A stretch of DNA of 64,000 nucleotides from Pseudomonas guangdongensis (GCF_900105885.1 NZ_LT629780.1:1116001-1180000); one strand, 5' to 3'; positions 42,750-55,031 are shown, counted from the stretch's first letter. The notes: generated by a model from the letters alone, not told the origin. Program-made: numbers and translations.

Positions 42750-43871
42750 ATGCCGCATGCCCCTGCCCTGTCCCCCGCCGAATTGGAAGCCCGTCTGCGC
42801 CTGCACGGCCTGCCGGAGATCGGCCCGCGGCGCTTCCGCGCCCTGCTTGCCGCCTTCGGCAGCGCTGGCGCCGCCCTGAGCGCTCCGGCCAGCGCCTGGC
42901 GCGCCCTCGGCCTGCCTGCCGTCGCCGCCGAGGCGCGCCGCAGCGCGTCCGTGCGCGAGCAGGCGGCCGGCGCGCTGGCCTGGCTGCAGGATGATCGCCA
43001 CCACCTGCTCTGCCACGACGACCCCGGCTACCCCGCCCTGCTCGGCCAGCTTCACGACGCGCCGCCGCTGCTGCTGGTCGCCGGCGCACCGGCTCTGCTG
43101 GAGCGCCCGCAACTGGCACTGGTCGGCAGCCGCCGGGCCAGCCGTCCCGGGCTGGACACCGCCCAGGCCTTCGCCCGCAGCCTGGCCGGCGGCGGTTTCG
43201 TGGTCACCAGCGGACTGGCGCTGGGCATCGACGGCGCCGCCCACCTGGGCGCGCTGGAAGCCGGCGGGGCCACAGTGGCGGTGCTCGGCACCGGTCTGCA
43301 GTGCCTCTACCCGCGCCGGCATGCCGGCCTGGCCGCGCGCATCGTCGCCGAGGGCGGCGCGCTGGTTTCCGAGCTGCCGCTGGGCACCCCGCCGCAGGCC
43401 GGCAACTTCCCGCGGCGCAACCGGATCATCAGCGGCCTGTCCCTCGGCGTGCTGGTGGTCGAGGCCAGCCCGTCCAGCGGCTCGCTGATCACCGCCCGGC
43501 TGGCCGCCGAACAGGGCCGCGAGGTGTTCGCCATTCCCGGCTCGATCCACCACCCCGGCGCGCGCGGCTGTCACCAGCTGATCCGCGAGGGCGCGCAACT
43601 GGTGGAATGCATCGACGACATCCTCGCCGCCCTGCGCGGCTGGCAGAACCTCGCGGCGCTGCCCGCCGAGGCCGCCGCCGCCGCCCGGCCTGCCGCCACC
43701 CCGCCCGCCACGGGCGGCCTGCTCGACCTGCTGCGCGCCGAGCCGCAGAGCAGCGAAGCGCTCGCCCTGCGCAGCGGCCTGGAACTGCCGGAGGTGCTCG
43801 TCCAGCTCACCGAGCTGGAGCTGGACGGACGGGTGGCCTGCGAGCAGGGATGCTGGGTCTATCGGGGGTGA
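42750..43871 (+). CDS. dprA: DNA processing protein DprA (Smf)
   Basis: Loads RecA on incoming single-stranded DNA in natural transformation; also widespread in non-competent bacteria. Start at 42750 (MPHAPALSPAELEARLRLHG) with GAGGTG six bases upstream gives 373 residues. N-terminal SAM-like region, Rossmann-like core with GSRRASRPGL and GLALGIDGAAHLGAL, and a C-terminal winged helix (LLDLLRAEPQSSEALALRSG). No other competence genes are in the window. Confidence 0.94.
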   Translation: MPHAPALSPAELEARLRLHGLPEIGPRRFRALLAAFGSAGAALSAPASAWRALGLPAVAAEARRSASVREQAAGALAWLQDDRHHLLCHDDPGYPALLGQLHDAPPLLLVAGAPALLERPQLALVGSRRASRPGLDTAQAFARSLAGGGFVVTSGLALGIDGAAHLGALEAGGATVAVLGTGLQCLYPRRHAGLAARIVAEGGALVSELPLGTPPQAGNFPRRNRIISGLSLGVLVVEASPSSGSLITARLAAEQGREVFAIPGSIHHPGARGCHQLIREGAQLVECIDDILAALRGWQNLAALPAEAAAAARPAATPPATGGLLDLLRAEPQSSEALALRSGLELPEVLVQLTELELDGRVACEQGCWVYRG

Positions 43872-43905
43872 GGCGACGCCCGTGCGCTAGCCGGGCGCCG
43901 GATGC

Positions 43906-44457
43906 TCAGCGTCTGCCGCGCAGCATCGACCAGACGCTGTCGGTGACCGGCAGCGCGTAGTCGTGGACGGCGATGATGGCGTTGGTGCTGGGCTGCACCA
44001 CCTTCAGATTGACGAACACGTAGTTCTTGCTTTCGGCATAGGAACCGACGATGACCGCTTTGGCCGCATGGGTGCTGGCCAGTTCGTGGACTTCGCGGGT
44101 CAGCATCATCTCGCCCTGGTCCTGGCGCATGTAGACGCTGTTGCCGAACTTCATCTCCACGATCTTGTAACCGGCCTGGGTGAAACGTGCGGACACCTGC
44201 TCCGACACCAGGCGCCCGAGGGTGGAGGACTGCTCCAGGGCGTCGATATTCACCAGCGTGGCCACCAGCAACGGGCCGCTGCCGGCCGGCAGGCGATCCT
44301 CCAGTTGCAGCATCAGGACATCGGCGGCCTGCTGGTTGGTGGGAATGAAGGGATTGCGGGCGGCGGACTCGTAGGTCGGCCCTTTGGGGGCATGGGCGCA
44401 TCCGGCAAGGCCGAGCAGCGCCAGAACGAGCAGCGGGATGGCGTGCGCGGCTTTCAT
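43906..44457 (-). CDS. FlgO-family lipoprotein
   Basis: 183 residues. Type II signal peptide with lipobox LAGC (lipid-modified Cys20). The rest matches the FlgO fold known from Vibrio flagellar outer-membrane lipoproteins: Asp/Glu-rich start, VATLVNIDALEQSSTLGRLV, then a beta-rich C terminus ending in YALPVTDSVWSMLRG. Assignment from family memory only. Its ATG overlaps the stop of the upstream lipoprotein gene, so the two are translated together. No flagellar genes are nearby. Confidence 0.75.
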   Translation of the reverse strand: MKAAHAIPLLVLALLGLAGCAHAPKGPTYESAARNPFIPTNQQAADVLMLQLEDRLPAGSGPLLVATLVNIDALEQSSTLGRLVSEQVSARFTQAGYKIVEMKFGNSVYMRQDQGEMMLTREVHELASTHAAKAVIVGSYAESKNYVFVNLKVVQPSTNAIIAVHDYALPVTDSVWSMLRGRR

Positions 44458-45131
44458 TGGACTGCCCCCTTGACCGGCAGCGCGGTGGTCGGCCAGTTCT
44501 CGTACAGGCTGAAGTCGGCGTCGCTGGTGTAGTAGGCGCTGGTGCTCTGCATGTAGTAGCGGTCGGCGCTCGACACGCTGGCGGTGACGACGATTTCGGT
44601 GCGCGGCGTGGGGCCGCTGGCGAATTCCGAGCGCAGCCAGTGAGCGCTGTCCGCCGCCACGGCGGCGGTGACCATGGCCGCGCCGGGGGAGACGTTCTCG
44701 TAGATGTTGCGCAGCACCCACAGGCCGCCGGCCAGGGCGGTCAGGCCGCCGGTGGTCTTGTACTGCAGGCGGTTTCTGGAGAAGCGCAGGGGTTCGGCGG
44801 ACACCTCGACGGTCAGGGTGTCGCTGCGTGCGTCGCTCTTCATCACCGGGTAGCCGGCCGCCGTCAGGGAGGCGATCAGCTGCTGGCTGAAGGCTTTCTC
44901 GAAGGGGCTCTGCTGCTCCGGCTGGCGCACGTACAGCGGCCGCCTGGTCGGCATGGCGGCAACCATCTGCCGCGCCGTATCCTTGGCAATCAGTTGCCAG
45001 TGGGAGGCCGCCTGCAGTTTCTTCTGGGTGTCGTAGGGGAAGTTGGTGGCAACCGGGGTTTCCGTATGTCTGGCGCAACCGCCGACGAGTACGATGCCCG
45101 TCAACAGGCCTGTGATGACGACCTTTTTCAT
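44454..45131 (-). CDS. Lipoprotein of unknown function, partner of the FlgO-like protein
   Basis: 225 residues from ATG 45131 (MKKVVITGLLTGIVLVGGCA), lipobox VGGC with Cys19 as the lipidated residue. The mature part begins with a Gln/Ala-rich segment and then a Thr/Val-rich beta region (TLTVEVSAEPLRFSRNRLQY), with a Gly/Ala-rich hydrophobic stretch near 130-165. Not recognised. Overlap of four bases with the FlgO-like gene and shared lipidation suggest that both work in the same envelope structure. Confidence 0.75.
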   Translation of the reverse strand: MKKVVITGLLTGIVLVGGCARHTETPVATNFPYDTQKKLQAASHWQLIAKDTARQMVAAMPTRRPLYVRQPEQQSPFEKAFSQQLIASLTAAGYPVMKSDARSDTLTVEVSAEPLRFSRNRLQYKTTGGLTALAGGLWVLRNIYENVSPGAAMVTAAVAADSAHWLRSEFASGPTPRTEIVVTASVSSADRYYMQSTSAYYTSDADFSLYENWPTTALPVKGAVQ

Positions 45132-45446
45132 GTGTCCATCCCTTTGAGGCGCATGGGCCGCAGCCGCGTTCGGTAGTGCCCACGATATGCCTCCGGTGCG
45201 CCGCGAACATGCTTCCCTGCGGCTGCGACCCAAGCTCACTCGGGGCAGGTTCGACGTTTTGCATCCGTCGACCTGAGTGTAGAAACGGACCTTGGGGGCG
45301 CAATCGGATTCTTTTGACGCGCGCTGTAACTATTTTGCCGATCCCGTACCCGCGCCAGCGCCTCCCCGGTGGTCCGGACGGGCTGCCGGGCCGTGTGCGA
45401 GTCGCTACACTGCGCGCCGTTTCGGACGCAGGCGGTGGAGGTGGCA
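45132..45446. other. Intergenic region between divergent lipoprotein operon and tsaC
   Basis: 315 bases without a credible gene. It must contain the promoters for both directions; I see no convincing -10/-35 pair and no known operator. A moderately AT-rich segment lies at 45300-45345. Confidence 0.4.
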
Positions 45447-46004
45447 ATGGTCGGTCAGTGGCGATTGGGGCAGGTAGCGCGCACGGTGCGCGAGGGCGGG
45501 GTGATCGCCTATCCCACCGAGGCGGTGTGGGGGCTGGGGTGCGATCCGTGGAATGCCGCGGCGGTGCGGCAGTTGCTGGCGCTCAAGGCGCGGCCGGTGG
45601 AGAAGGGGCTGATCCTGGTGGCCGCGGACATGGCGCAGTTCGCCTTCCTGCTCGACGACCTGCCCGAGGCCTGGCTCGACCAGCTGCGTGGCAGCTGGCC
45701 GGGGCCGAACACCTGGCTGGTGCCCCATCGCGGGCGTCTGCCGGCCTGGATCACCGGGCGTCACGACAGCGTCGCCCTGCGGATCAGCGATCATCCTCTG
45801 GTGCGGGCGCTGTGCGCGCACACCGGTCCGCTGGTGTCCACCTCGGCCAACCCGGCCGGCCGGCCGGCGGCGCGTTCGCGGCTGCGGGTCGAGCAGTATT
45901 TCGGCGGCTGTCTGGACGCCGTGCTCGGCGGCGAGCTGGGCGGGCGGCGCAATCCGAGCCTGATCCGCGACCTGCGCTCGGGTCAGGTACTGCGCCCGGC
46001 CTGA
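45447..46004 (+). CDS. tsaC: Threonylcarbamoyl-AMP synthase
   Basis: Makes threonylcarbamoyl-adenylate from Thr, bicarbonate and ATP for t6A tRNA modification. Start at 45447 ([20 protein letters not shown]) with GGAGG five bases upstream gives 185 residues, the size of the short TsaC form. YrdC-domain motifs include [23 protein letters not shown] and [11 protein letters not shown]. Confidence 0.93.
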   Translation: MVGQWRLGQVARTVREGGVIAYPTEAVWGLGCDPWNAAAVRQLLALKARPVEKGLILVAADMAQFAFLLDDLPEAWLDQLRGSWPGPNTWLVPHRGRLPAWITGRHDSVALRISDHPLVRALCAHTGPLVSTSANPAGRPAARSRLRVEQYFGGCLDAVLGGELGGRRNPSLIRDLRSGQVLRPA

Positions 46005-46054
46005 GCGCCGGCGGCGGCTACACTGGCGACGAGGAGTCCGGCGCAGGAGCCGCC

Positions 46055-46948
46055 ATGCCGTTGCATCCCTGGTCCCATCCGGCGTCGGCCGGGTTCGTTC
46101 TGCGCGGCTGGCACAGCCCGCCCGGCGGGCGACCGCTGCTGCACTTCCTGCACGGCAACGGCTTCTGCGCGCGCACCTACGAGCCGCTGCTGCGCCTGTT
46201 GGCGGAGGACTTCGACCTCTGGCTGTGCGATGTCCAGGGCCATGGCGACAGCGACCACGGCGGCCGTTTCCTCGGCTGGAACCGCAGCGCCGAACTGGCT
46301 GCGGAGGCCTTCCGGGCCGGCCGCGCGCGCTTCGGCGCGGTGCCGGTGCTGGCCTGCGGGCACAGTTTCGGCGGGGTGCTCAGCGCCCTGATGCTGGCCG
46401 CCGAGCCGCAGCTGTTCCAGCGTGCCGTGCTGCTCGATCCGGTGCTGTTTCCGCCGGCTATGATCGGCGCGATGGCGCTCTCCGAGCTGCTCGGTCTGCA
46501 GGAGCGCCACGCCCTGGCGCGCCAGGCCCGCAGCCGGCGGCGCTGCTGGAGCGACCGCGCCGCCGCCTACGCCGCCCTGCACGGGCGCGGCATCTTCCGC
46601 GGCTGGAGCGATGCGGCGCTGCACGCCTACGTCGAGCATGCCCTGCAGCCCGTTGCCGACGGTGTCGCGCTGAAGTGCCGGCCCGAGCGCGAGGCGGAGA
46701 TCTTCGCGTCCTATCCGCGCCGGCTGTGGGCGACCCTGGCGCGGGTGACGACGCCGACGCTGGTGCTGCACGGGCGTGCCAGCTATCCCTTCGTCGCTCG
46801 CGGGGTGGCGCGCTGGTGTGCGGGCAACGCCCATGTGACGGCGCGCCTGGTCGAGGGCGGGCACTGTTTCATGCAGGAGGACCCTGCGGCCTGCGCCGGG
46901 CGGGTCAGGGATTTCCTGCGTGCCGGCGAGCTGACGCTGCGCGATTGA
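46055..46948 (+). CDS. Alpha/beta hydrolase
   Basis: 297 residues from ATG 46055 with AGGAG upstream. Nucleophile elbow GHSFGG, oxyanion region HGNGFCARTYEPLL, a late Asp/His pair with VEGGHCFMQED giving the catalytic His. No signal peptide, so cytosolic. Substrate unknown. It follows tsaC by 50 bases in the same direction. Confidence 0.88.
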   Translation: MPLHPWSHPASAGFVLRGWHSPPGGRPLLHFLHGNGFCARTYEPLLRLLAEDFDLWLCDVQGHGDSDHGGRFLGWNRSAELAAEAFRAGRARFGAVPVLACGHSFGGVLSALMLAAEPQLFQRAVLLDPVLFPPAMIGAMALSELLGLQERHALARQARSRRRCWSDRAAAYAALHGRGIFRGWSDAALHAYVEHALQPVADGVALKCRPEREAEIFASYPRRLWATLARVTTPTLVLHGRASYPFVARGVARWCAGNAHVTARLVEGGHCFMQEDPAACAGRVRDFLRAGELTLRD

Positions 46949-46960
46949 GCCGGGGGCGGT

Positions 46961-47365
46961 TCAGCCGCGGGGCGGGCGCTGCTGGCGCTGGCGCCAGGCG
47001 TCGAGGTGGATCACCCGGTCGGCGAGCGGATCCTCGCGCTCTTCCGGCGGGCGCATCGGGTGCGGAGCCAGTTCGATGCGCAGCGGGTGGCGGCCGCGCA
47101 GGAGGATGCGTCCGGGGTGGCGCTGCTCGCCGGTGACGGTGAATTCGAAGGCGAATTCGCGGACCAGGCGGCGCTGGCCGTTGCGGTCGCGCAGCAGGCG
47201 CAGGCCGCGGAAGGCGACGTTGTCGTCGAGCAGCAGCACGTCCTCGCGCAGGCAGGCCTGGCGCACCAGCGCCAGGGCCAGCTCGCGGCGGCCGTGGGCG
47301 TGCCACAGCCAGGCGCCGACCGCCAGGAGGCCGAAGGCGACGGCCAGCTCGCCGAGGCTCAGCAC
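46961..47365 (-). CDS. DUF3301-type small membrane-anchored protein
   Basis: 134 residues from a GTG at 47365 with GGGAG upstream. One N-terminal hydrophobic helix (LSLGELAVAFGLLAVGAWLW) anchors a basic domain with ALVRQACLREDVLLLDDNVAF and REFAFEFTVTGEQRHPGRI, as in DUF3301 proteins. Function unknown. Convergent with the hydrolase gene; 74 bases downstream of the thioesterase gene on the same strand. Confidence 0.78.
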   Translation of the reverse strand: MLSLGELAVAFGLLAVGAWLWHAHGRRELALALVRQACLREDVLLLDDNVAFRGLRLLRDRNGQRRLVREFAFEFTVTGEQRHPGRILLRGRHPLRIELAPHPMRPPEEREDPLADRVIHLDAWRQRQQRPPRG

Positions 47366-47438
47366 GCCACGCTCCCGGCGCGCCGGCCGGCGAGCACAGG
47401 TGGGCGGAGGTGCGGCGGCTGGCTCATGGCGCGGCGTC

Positions 47439-47921
47439 TCAGACTTCGTCCTTGATCGCCTGGTAGCGGCTTTCCAGCTCGCGGCGGATCTGCCGGCGCT
47501 GCTGGGCCTGGGCGAAGCGGCGGCGCTCCTCGGCGGTCTGCGGATCGAGGGGCGGCACCGGCACCGACTTGCCGTGGCCGTCGACGGCGACCATGGTGAA
47601 GAAGCAGCTGTTGGTGTGGCGCACGCTCTGGTTGCGGATGTCCTCGGTGATCACCTTGATGCCGATCTCCATGGAGGTGCTGCCGGTGTAGTTGACCGAG
47701 GCGAGGAAGGTGACCATCTCGCCGACGTGGATCGGCTCGCGGAAGATCACCTGGTCCACCGAGAGGGTGACCACGTAGCGGCCGGCGTAGCGGCTGGCGC
47801 AGGCGTAGGCGACTTCGTCGAGGTACTTGAGCAGGGTGCCGCCGTGGACATTGCCGGAGAAGTTGGCTTTGTCCGGGGTCATCAGGACGCTCATGGTCAG
47901 CTGGGTATTGCCGGCTTGCAT
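47439..47921 (-). CDS. Acyl-CoA thioesterase (hot-dog fold)
   Basis: 160 residues. The hot-dog core carries the catalytic-helix motif NFSGNVHGGTLLKYLDEVAY and the strand VDQVIFREPIHVGEMVTFLA seen in YciA/BFIT-like thioesterases. Cleaves acyl-CoA esters; chain preference unknown. A charged C-terminal helix (about 128-160) is Arg/Gln-rich. Confidence 0.9.
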   Translation of the reverse strand: MQAGNTQLTMSVLMTPDKANFSGNVHGGTLLKYLDEVAYACASRYAGRYVVTLSVDQVIFREPIHVGEMVTFLASVNYTGSTSMEIGIKVITEDIRNQSVRHTNSCFFTMVAVDGHGKSVPVPPLDPQTAEERRRFAQAQQRRQIRRELESRYQAIKDEV

Positions 47922-48131
47922 AGGTGTGTCGTGCCCGTGGGAGGTGGGGAGGACGCTACTTTAGTCGAATGTGGGTGGGCTTTGTCGAGGAAATTGCAGC
48001 GATCTGTCGGATGACGTCGGCGAACGCGCGCATCCGCCGATAGCCTTCCTGTCGCCAACTGCCAGCGAACGGCGACGAGGTGCGGCGAATTGTCGCGCTT
48101 CTTGGCGCGATCGGGAAGCGGCGCGGCGCGC

Positions 48132-48503
48132 CTAGATTTCCTCGCCGGCGGCGCGCTCGGGGAGCATCGACAGGTCCAGCGGCTGCGCCGAGCCGAGCCA
48201 CAGGGCGCGGTCGCGGTGGTCGGCGAGCGGTTCGCCGCTGAGCGGATGCAGCAGCACGGTGAGGTCGCCGCGGTTGAGCAGCAGCCAGGGCAGCACCGCG
48301 GCGAGCGCCTCGGCGCGGAACGCCAGCTGGCAGCTCCACTGCGGGTGCGGGCCGACCGGACGCTGGTGCAGGCGGCCCATGGTCACGGCGAAGCGCTCGG
48401 CGGCGGCGCTGCACAGCGCGCGGGCCTGCTCCAGGGTGGCGGCGTCGAAGTAGACGTGGGCGTGCCAGCCGCGGATTGCGGCGCCGTCGCGGTAGTCGTG
48501 CAT
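48132..48503 (-). CDS. DOPA 4,5-dioxygenase family protein
   Basis: 123 residues. The start IRGWHAHVYFDAATLEQARAL and the mid-protein GRLHQRPVGPHPQWSCQLAF are the conserved His-containing blocks of this family, where His residues bind iron. Bacterial members have unknown natural substrates, although extradiol cleavage is assumed. It ends the minus-strand string hemF-VOC-aroE-this gene, three bases after aroE. Confidence 0.85.
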   Translation of the reverse strand: MHDYRDGAAIRGWHAHVYFDAATLEQARALCSAAAERFAVTMGRLHQRPVGPHPQWSCQLAFRAEALAAVLPWLLLNRGDLTVLLHPLSGEPLADHRDRALWLGSAQPLDLSMLPERAAGEEI

Positions 48504-48506
48504 GGT

Positions 48507-49330
48507 TCAGCCCTCGTTCAGCTGGCGGCGCAGTTCGGCGAGCACCGGCGCGCTGTCCGGGCGCACCCCGCGCCAGAGGAAGAACGCCTCGGCGGCCTGC
48601 TCGACCAGCATGCCCAGTCCGTCGAGGGTGCGCGCCGCGCCCTGCTCGGCGGCCCAGCGGTTGAAGGCGGTCGGCGCCTTGGCATACATCATGTCGTAGC
48701 AGACGGTGTGTCCCGGCGCGATCAGCCGCGGCGAGATCGGCGGCAGCTCGCCGGCCAGGCTGGCCGAGGTGCCGTTGACGATCAGGTCGACCGGCGCGTC
48801 GATCCAGTCGAAGCCGCTGGCCACCACCGGGCCGAGGTCGGCGAACAGCCGCGCCAGCTCCTCGGCGCGCGCCACGGTGCGGTTGGCGATCACCAGCTCG
48901 GCCGGCCGTTCGGCCAGCAGCGGCTCCAGCACGCCGCGCACCGCGCCGCCGGCGCCGAGCAGCAGGATGCGCTGGCCGCGCAGGGCGAGGCCGGCATTGA
49001 CGGTGAGGTCGCGCACCAGGCCGGCGCCGTCGGTGTTGTCGCCGAGCAGGCGGCCGTCGTCCAGCTTCTTCAGGGTGTTCACCGCACCGGCGCGGGCGGC
49101 GCGCTCGGTCAGCGCGTCGGCGAGGCGGAAGGCCTCCTCCTTGAACGGCACGGTGACGTTGGCGCCGCGGCCCTCGCGGAAGAAGGCGCGGGCGAAGCCG
49201 GGGAAATCGTCCAGCGGCGCCAGCAGGGCGTCGTAGATGAGCGGCTCGCCGGTCTGCGCGGCGAACAGGCGGTGGATCAGCGGCGACTTGCTGTGGCCGA
49301 TGGGGTTGCCGAACACGCAATAGCGGTCCA

Positions 49331-49331
<1 letters not shown>
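48507..49331 (-). CDS. aroE: Shikimate dehydrogenase
   Basis: NADPH-dependent reduction of 3-dehydroshikimate in aromatic amino-acid synthesis. 274 residues. Substrate motif [13 protein letters not shown] at residues 8-20 and catalytic Lys in [15 protein letters not shown]-binding [16 protein letters not shown]. Its ATG overlaps the stop of the upstream VOC gene by one base. Confidence 0.96.
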
Positions 49332-50752
<1,421 letters not shown>

Positions 50753-50898
50753 TCACCTCGGGTCCGGGTCTGGCCGCACGGTCTGGCCGGCGGCGCGCAA
50801 GTCGGCGGCAAGCATACCATCGCGGTTTGCCGGCGGCGCTTGACGCAGATCGTGGCGGGGGGTTGGATGATCGCCCTGTCATCCGCGAGGTTCCGCCC

Positions 50899-51873
50899 AT
50901 GCCCACACGCATCCAGCTCAGCCGCCACGGCGGCCCCGAAGTGCTCGAATACGCCGACTTCACCCCGCCCGCGCCCGGCCCGCGCGAGGTGTGGGTGCGC
51001 AACCGGGCGATCGGCTTGAACTTCATCGACATCTACTACCGCGACGGCCTGTACCCGCTGAACCTGCCCTCGGGCCTCGGCAGCGAGGGCGCCGGCGAGG
51101 TCGAGGCGGTCGGCGCCGAGGTGCACGAATTCAGGGTCGGCGACCGGGTCGCCTACTGCACCGGCCCGCAGGGCGCCTACGCCGAGCTGCACTGCCTGCC
51201 GGCCGACTGCCTGGTGCCCCTGCCGGAGGCGGTGAGCTTCGAGCAGGCCGCCGCGGCGCTGCTCAAGGGCCTGACCGTGCAGTACCTGCTGCGCCAGATC
51301 GGCCGCTTCCAGGGCGGCGAGACCGTCCTGTTCCACGCCGCGGCCGGCGGCGTCGGCAGCCTGGCCTGCCAGTGGGCGAAACTGCTGGGGGTGAAGCTGA
51401 TCGGCACCGTGGGCTCGGCAGAAAAGGCCGAGCGCGCCCGCGCGCTGGGCGCCTGGGCGACCATCGACTACCGCCGCGAGGACGTTCGCGCGCGGGTGCT
51501 GGAACTGACCGACGGCCAGAAATGCCCGGTGGTGTTCGACTCGGTGGGCAAGGACACCTGGGACATCTCTCTCGACTGCGTGGCCAGACGCGGCCTGCTG
51601 GTCAGCTTCGGCAACGCCTCGGGGCCGGTCAGCGGGGTCAACCTCGGCATCCTCGCGCAGAAGGGCTCGCTGTTCGTCACCCGCCCGACCCTGTCCGGCT
51701 ACGCCGACACCCCCGAGCGGCTGCGCGCCATGGCCGCCGAGCTGTTCGCGCTGCTCGGCAGCGGCCAGCTGCAGGTAGACATCGCCCAGCGCCATCCGCT
51801 GCGCGAGGCGGCCGAGGCGCAGCGCGCGCTGGCGGCGCGGCAGACGGTGGGTTCGACCATCCTGCTGCCCTGA
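50899..51873 (+). CDS. qor: NADPH:quinone reductase (zeta-crystallin type)
   Basis: Medium-chain reductase without zinc. 324 residues from ATG 50899 (MPTRIQLSRHGGPEVLEYAD). NADPH-binding loop AAAGGVGSLACQWAKLLGVK and the quinone-reductase signature GLTVQYLLRQIGRFQGGETV. Cytosolic, reduces quinones by one or two electrons. Same neighbour order (tsaC-qor-hemF-aroE) as in P. aeruginosa. Confidence 0.93.
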   Translation: MPTRIQLSRHGGPEVLEYADFTPPAPGPREVWVRNRAIGLNFIDIYYRDGLYPLNLPSGLGSEGAGEVEAVGAEVHEFRVGDRVAYCTGPQGAYAELHCLPADCLVPLPEAVSFEQAAAALLKGLTVQYLLRQIGRFQGGETVLFHAAAGGVGSLACQWAKLLGVKLIGTVGSAEKAERARALGAWATIDYRREDVRARVLELTDGQKCPVVFDSVGKDTWDISLDCVARRGLLVSFGNASGPVSGVNLGILAQKGSLFVTRPTLSGYADTPERLRAMAAELFALLGSGQLQVDIAQRHPLREAAEAQRALAARQTVGSTILLP

Positions 51874-51891
51874 GCGGGCATGAGGCGGTGC

Positions 51892-51967
51892 AGGGTGGGA
51901 GGTTCGCGCAGCGATCTGCCACCGCTGCTGCGCATGGTGGGCAATTGCTGCGTGAGTTGCCCACCCT
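51892..51967. repeat. Palindromic intergenic repeat of the GTAGGGTGGG type
   Basis: Outer arms AGGGTGGG (51892-51899) and CCCACCCT (51960-51967); inner perfect arms GGTGGGCAA (51936-51944) and TTGCCCACC (51957-51965). Its core resembles the larger repeat at 29373-29493. It also lies between convergent genes and may help end both transcripts. Confidence 0.55.
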
Positions 51968-51994
51968 ACAGGCTGCTGCCCTGAGCGGTGCGCC

Positions 51995-52963
51995 CTACCC
52001 CAGCCGGCAGGCGTCCAGCGCGGCGACGAGCGCGGCGGCGTCCTGTTCGCGGGCGAAGATCAGCTCCAGCCTTGAGTCGCGGCGCCATTCGCTGGGGCGC
52101 CAGTGCAGCGCCGCGCCGTCGAGGGCGTTGGCGCTGTACCAGTTGCCGTCCTCGCCATGCACCACCAGCTTGGCGCGTCGCCAGTCGAGGCCGGCCAGCC
52201 AGGCAGCCAGACGCGCGCGGTCGAAGCGCTGGCCGGGGTGCCAGCGCCAGCCGATGCTCCAGCCGTCCGCCTCGGCATGCTGGCGGCAGATCGGCTGCGC
52301 CGGGTCGCTCCACAGGGTCGGCAGCGCGGCGGGCGCGCTGGGCAGCGCGGGCGTGTCCGGCCCGTCCACGGCCTGGCTGGCATGGCCCGGCAGTTCGGCC
52401 AGGGGCAGCCGGCCCTGGGTGACCCAGCACAGCGGACGCGCCGGCAGTTGCGCGGCGAGCAGCGCCCGCGCGGTGGCGTCCAGCGTCTCGCTCTTGTTCA
52501 GCACCAGCAGCCCCGCCTCGCCCAGCGCCGCCTGCTGGGCCGCGGGCAGCGGCCGGCCGGCGGCCAGCGCGGCGGCGTCGAGCACCACCACGCTGGGCTG
52601 CACCGCCAGCACCTCGCGCCAGGGCTCCTGCTGCAGCTGGCGCAGCAGTTCGACCGGATGGCCGAGCCCGGACGGCTCGATCAGCAGGCGGTCGGGACGC
52701 GCCTGGCGCAGCAGGCGGCCGAGGCCGACCTGGAAAGGCGCGCCGTTGACGCAGCACAGGCAGCCGCCGGCGACCTCGCCGAGGGCCACGCCGTCGGCGT
52801 CGGTCGTCAGCAGCGCGGCATCCAGGCCGATCTGGCCGAACTCGTTGATCAGCACCGCCCAGCGTTCGGCGGCCGGCTTCTGCGCCAGCAGCTCGCGGAT
52901 CAGGGTGGTCTTGCCGGCGCCGAGCGGCCCGGCGATCAGGTGGGTGGGGATCTGCTGGAGCAT
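51995..52963 (-). CDS. CobW/COG0523-family GTPase, second copy
   Basis: 322 residues from ATG 52963 (MLQQIPTHLIAGPLGAGKTT). Walker A GPLGAGKTT at residues 12-20, metal motif GGCLCC and a G4-type NKSE. COG0523 GTPases insert or chaperone metals, often zinc. The weak ribosome site leaves the start open; an ATG at 53014 is possible. A gap of 206 bases with a DnaA box at 52972-52980 separates it from DUF1826, so it may have its own promoter, although position suggests a zinc role. Confidence 0.85.
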   Translation of the reverse strand: MLQQIPTHLIAGPLGAGKTTLIRELLAQKPAAERWAVLINEFGQIGLDAALLTTDADGVALGEVAGGCLCCVNGAPFQVGLGRLLRQARPDRLLIEPSGLGHPVELLRQLQQEPWREVLAVQPSVVVLDAAALAAGRPLPAAQQAALGEAGLLVLNKSETLDATARALLAAQLPARPLCWVTQGRLPLAELPGHASQAVDGPDTPALPSAPAALPTLWSDPAQPICRQHAEADGWSIGWRWHPGQRFDRARLAAWLAGLDWRRAKLVVHGEDGNWYSANALDGAALHWRPSEWRRDSRLELIFAREQDAAALVAALDACRLG

Positions 52964-53169
52964 GGAAGGCCTGTGGATAACTGTGTGGGCAATCTGTGCC
53001 GGGGATGTGACCAAACTGTGCGGACAGCACAGGCCGGCCTCCTGCGCCGGCCCGCGGCACGGCCAGCCGGTCAGCGCACGCGGCGCAGCCTAGCGCGCTG
53101 CGCCGCGGCTGTCGCTCCCGTCAGCACGTTGCGCCGGCCTTGCTGTGCCGCGCCCTGCGGGCTGCCGGC

Positions 53170-53813
53170 TCAGTCCAGCCAGTCGAGGGTCAGCAGCAGG
53201 CGACGCTCGCCATCGGCCACTGGCGGCGAGCGGTGGACGATGGCGGTGTGCTCGTTGCCGACCCAGCGTTCGCCCTTGAGCAGGGCGACATGGCCAGCCG
53301 CCATCTTGTGGATAAGTTCCGGGCGCTGTGGTTCGGCAGCCGCCTGGCCGATCCGCTGGCGCGGCATGCTGCCTTCGCCCAGCCACTCGCTGCCCGGCCC
53401 GGCGTAGGTGCTGACCAGCCGCAGCGGCACGCGGTCGATGTGAAAGCGCGGACACATGGCCCGATCCAGCAGCCGCAGGCGCAGGCCGACGCGGCGCGCA
53501 TCGAGCAGGCAGGCATAGGCGTCGAGCAGCCAGGCGACATCGGCGACGAACGCGGCATGGCCGGGCAGTCCGGCAGCCCCGCCGGCCAGCGTCGGCAGGC
53601 TGCAGCCGCTGCCGTCGGCGGCGATTTCCACGCTCAGCGACTCGGCCAGCGGCGTGCCCTGCGCCAGCAGCGCGGCGACGAAACCGGCCACCGCCGGCGA
53701 CAGCTCGCGCTCCCAGATCGCCAGGTTGACCCCGTCGTGCAGCGCCTCGGCGAGCACGGCGGGATCGCTGCCGCGTATCTGGCGCGGCAGCGGTGCCAGC
53801 TGCAGGGTGGGCA

Positions 53814-53814
<1 letters not shown>
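53170..53814 (-). CDS. DUF1826 protein
   Basis: 214 residues, start ATG 53814 (MPTLQLAPLPRQIRGSDPAV). Recognised as DUF1826, a family found beside CobW genes in pseudomonads. Conserved-looking C-terminal blocks: RAMCPRFHIDRVPLRLVSTY, HKMAAGHVALLKGERWVGNE and AIVHRSPPVADGERRLLLTL. The His/Asp pattern (HxD, later H) resembles an iron/2-oxoglutarate-type metal site, which is my inference only. Its ATG overlaps the stop of the ZigA-like gene by one base, so it is co-translated under the Zur-type operator. Confidence 0.8.
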
Positions 53815-55031
<1,217 letters not shown>

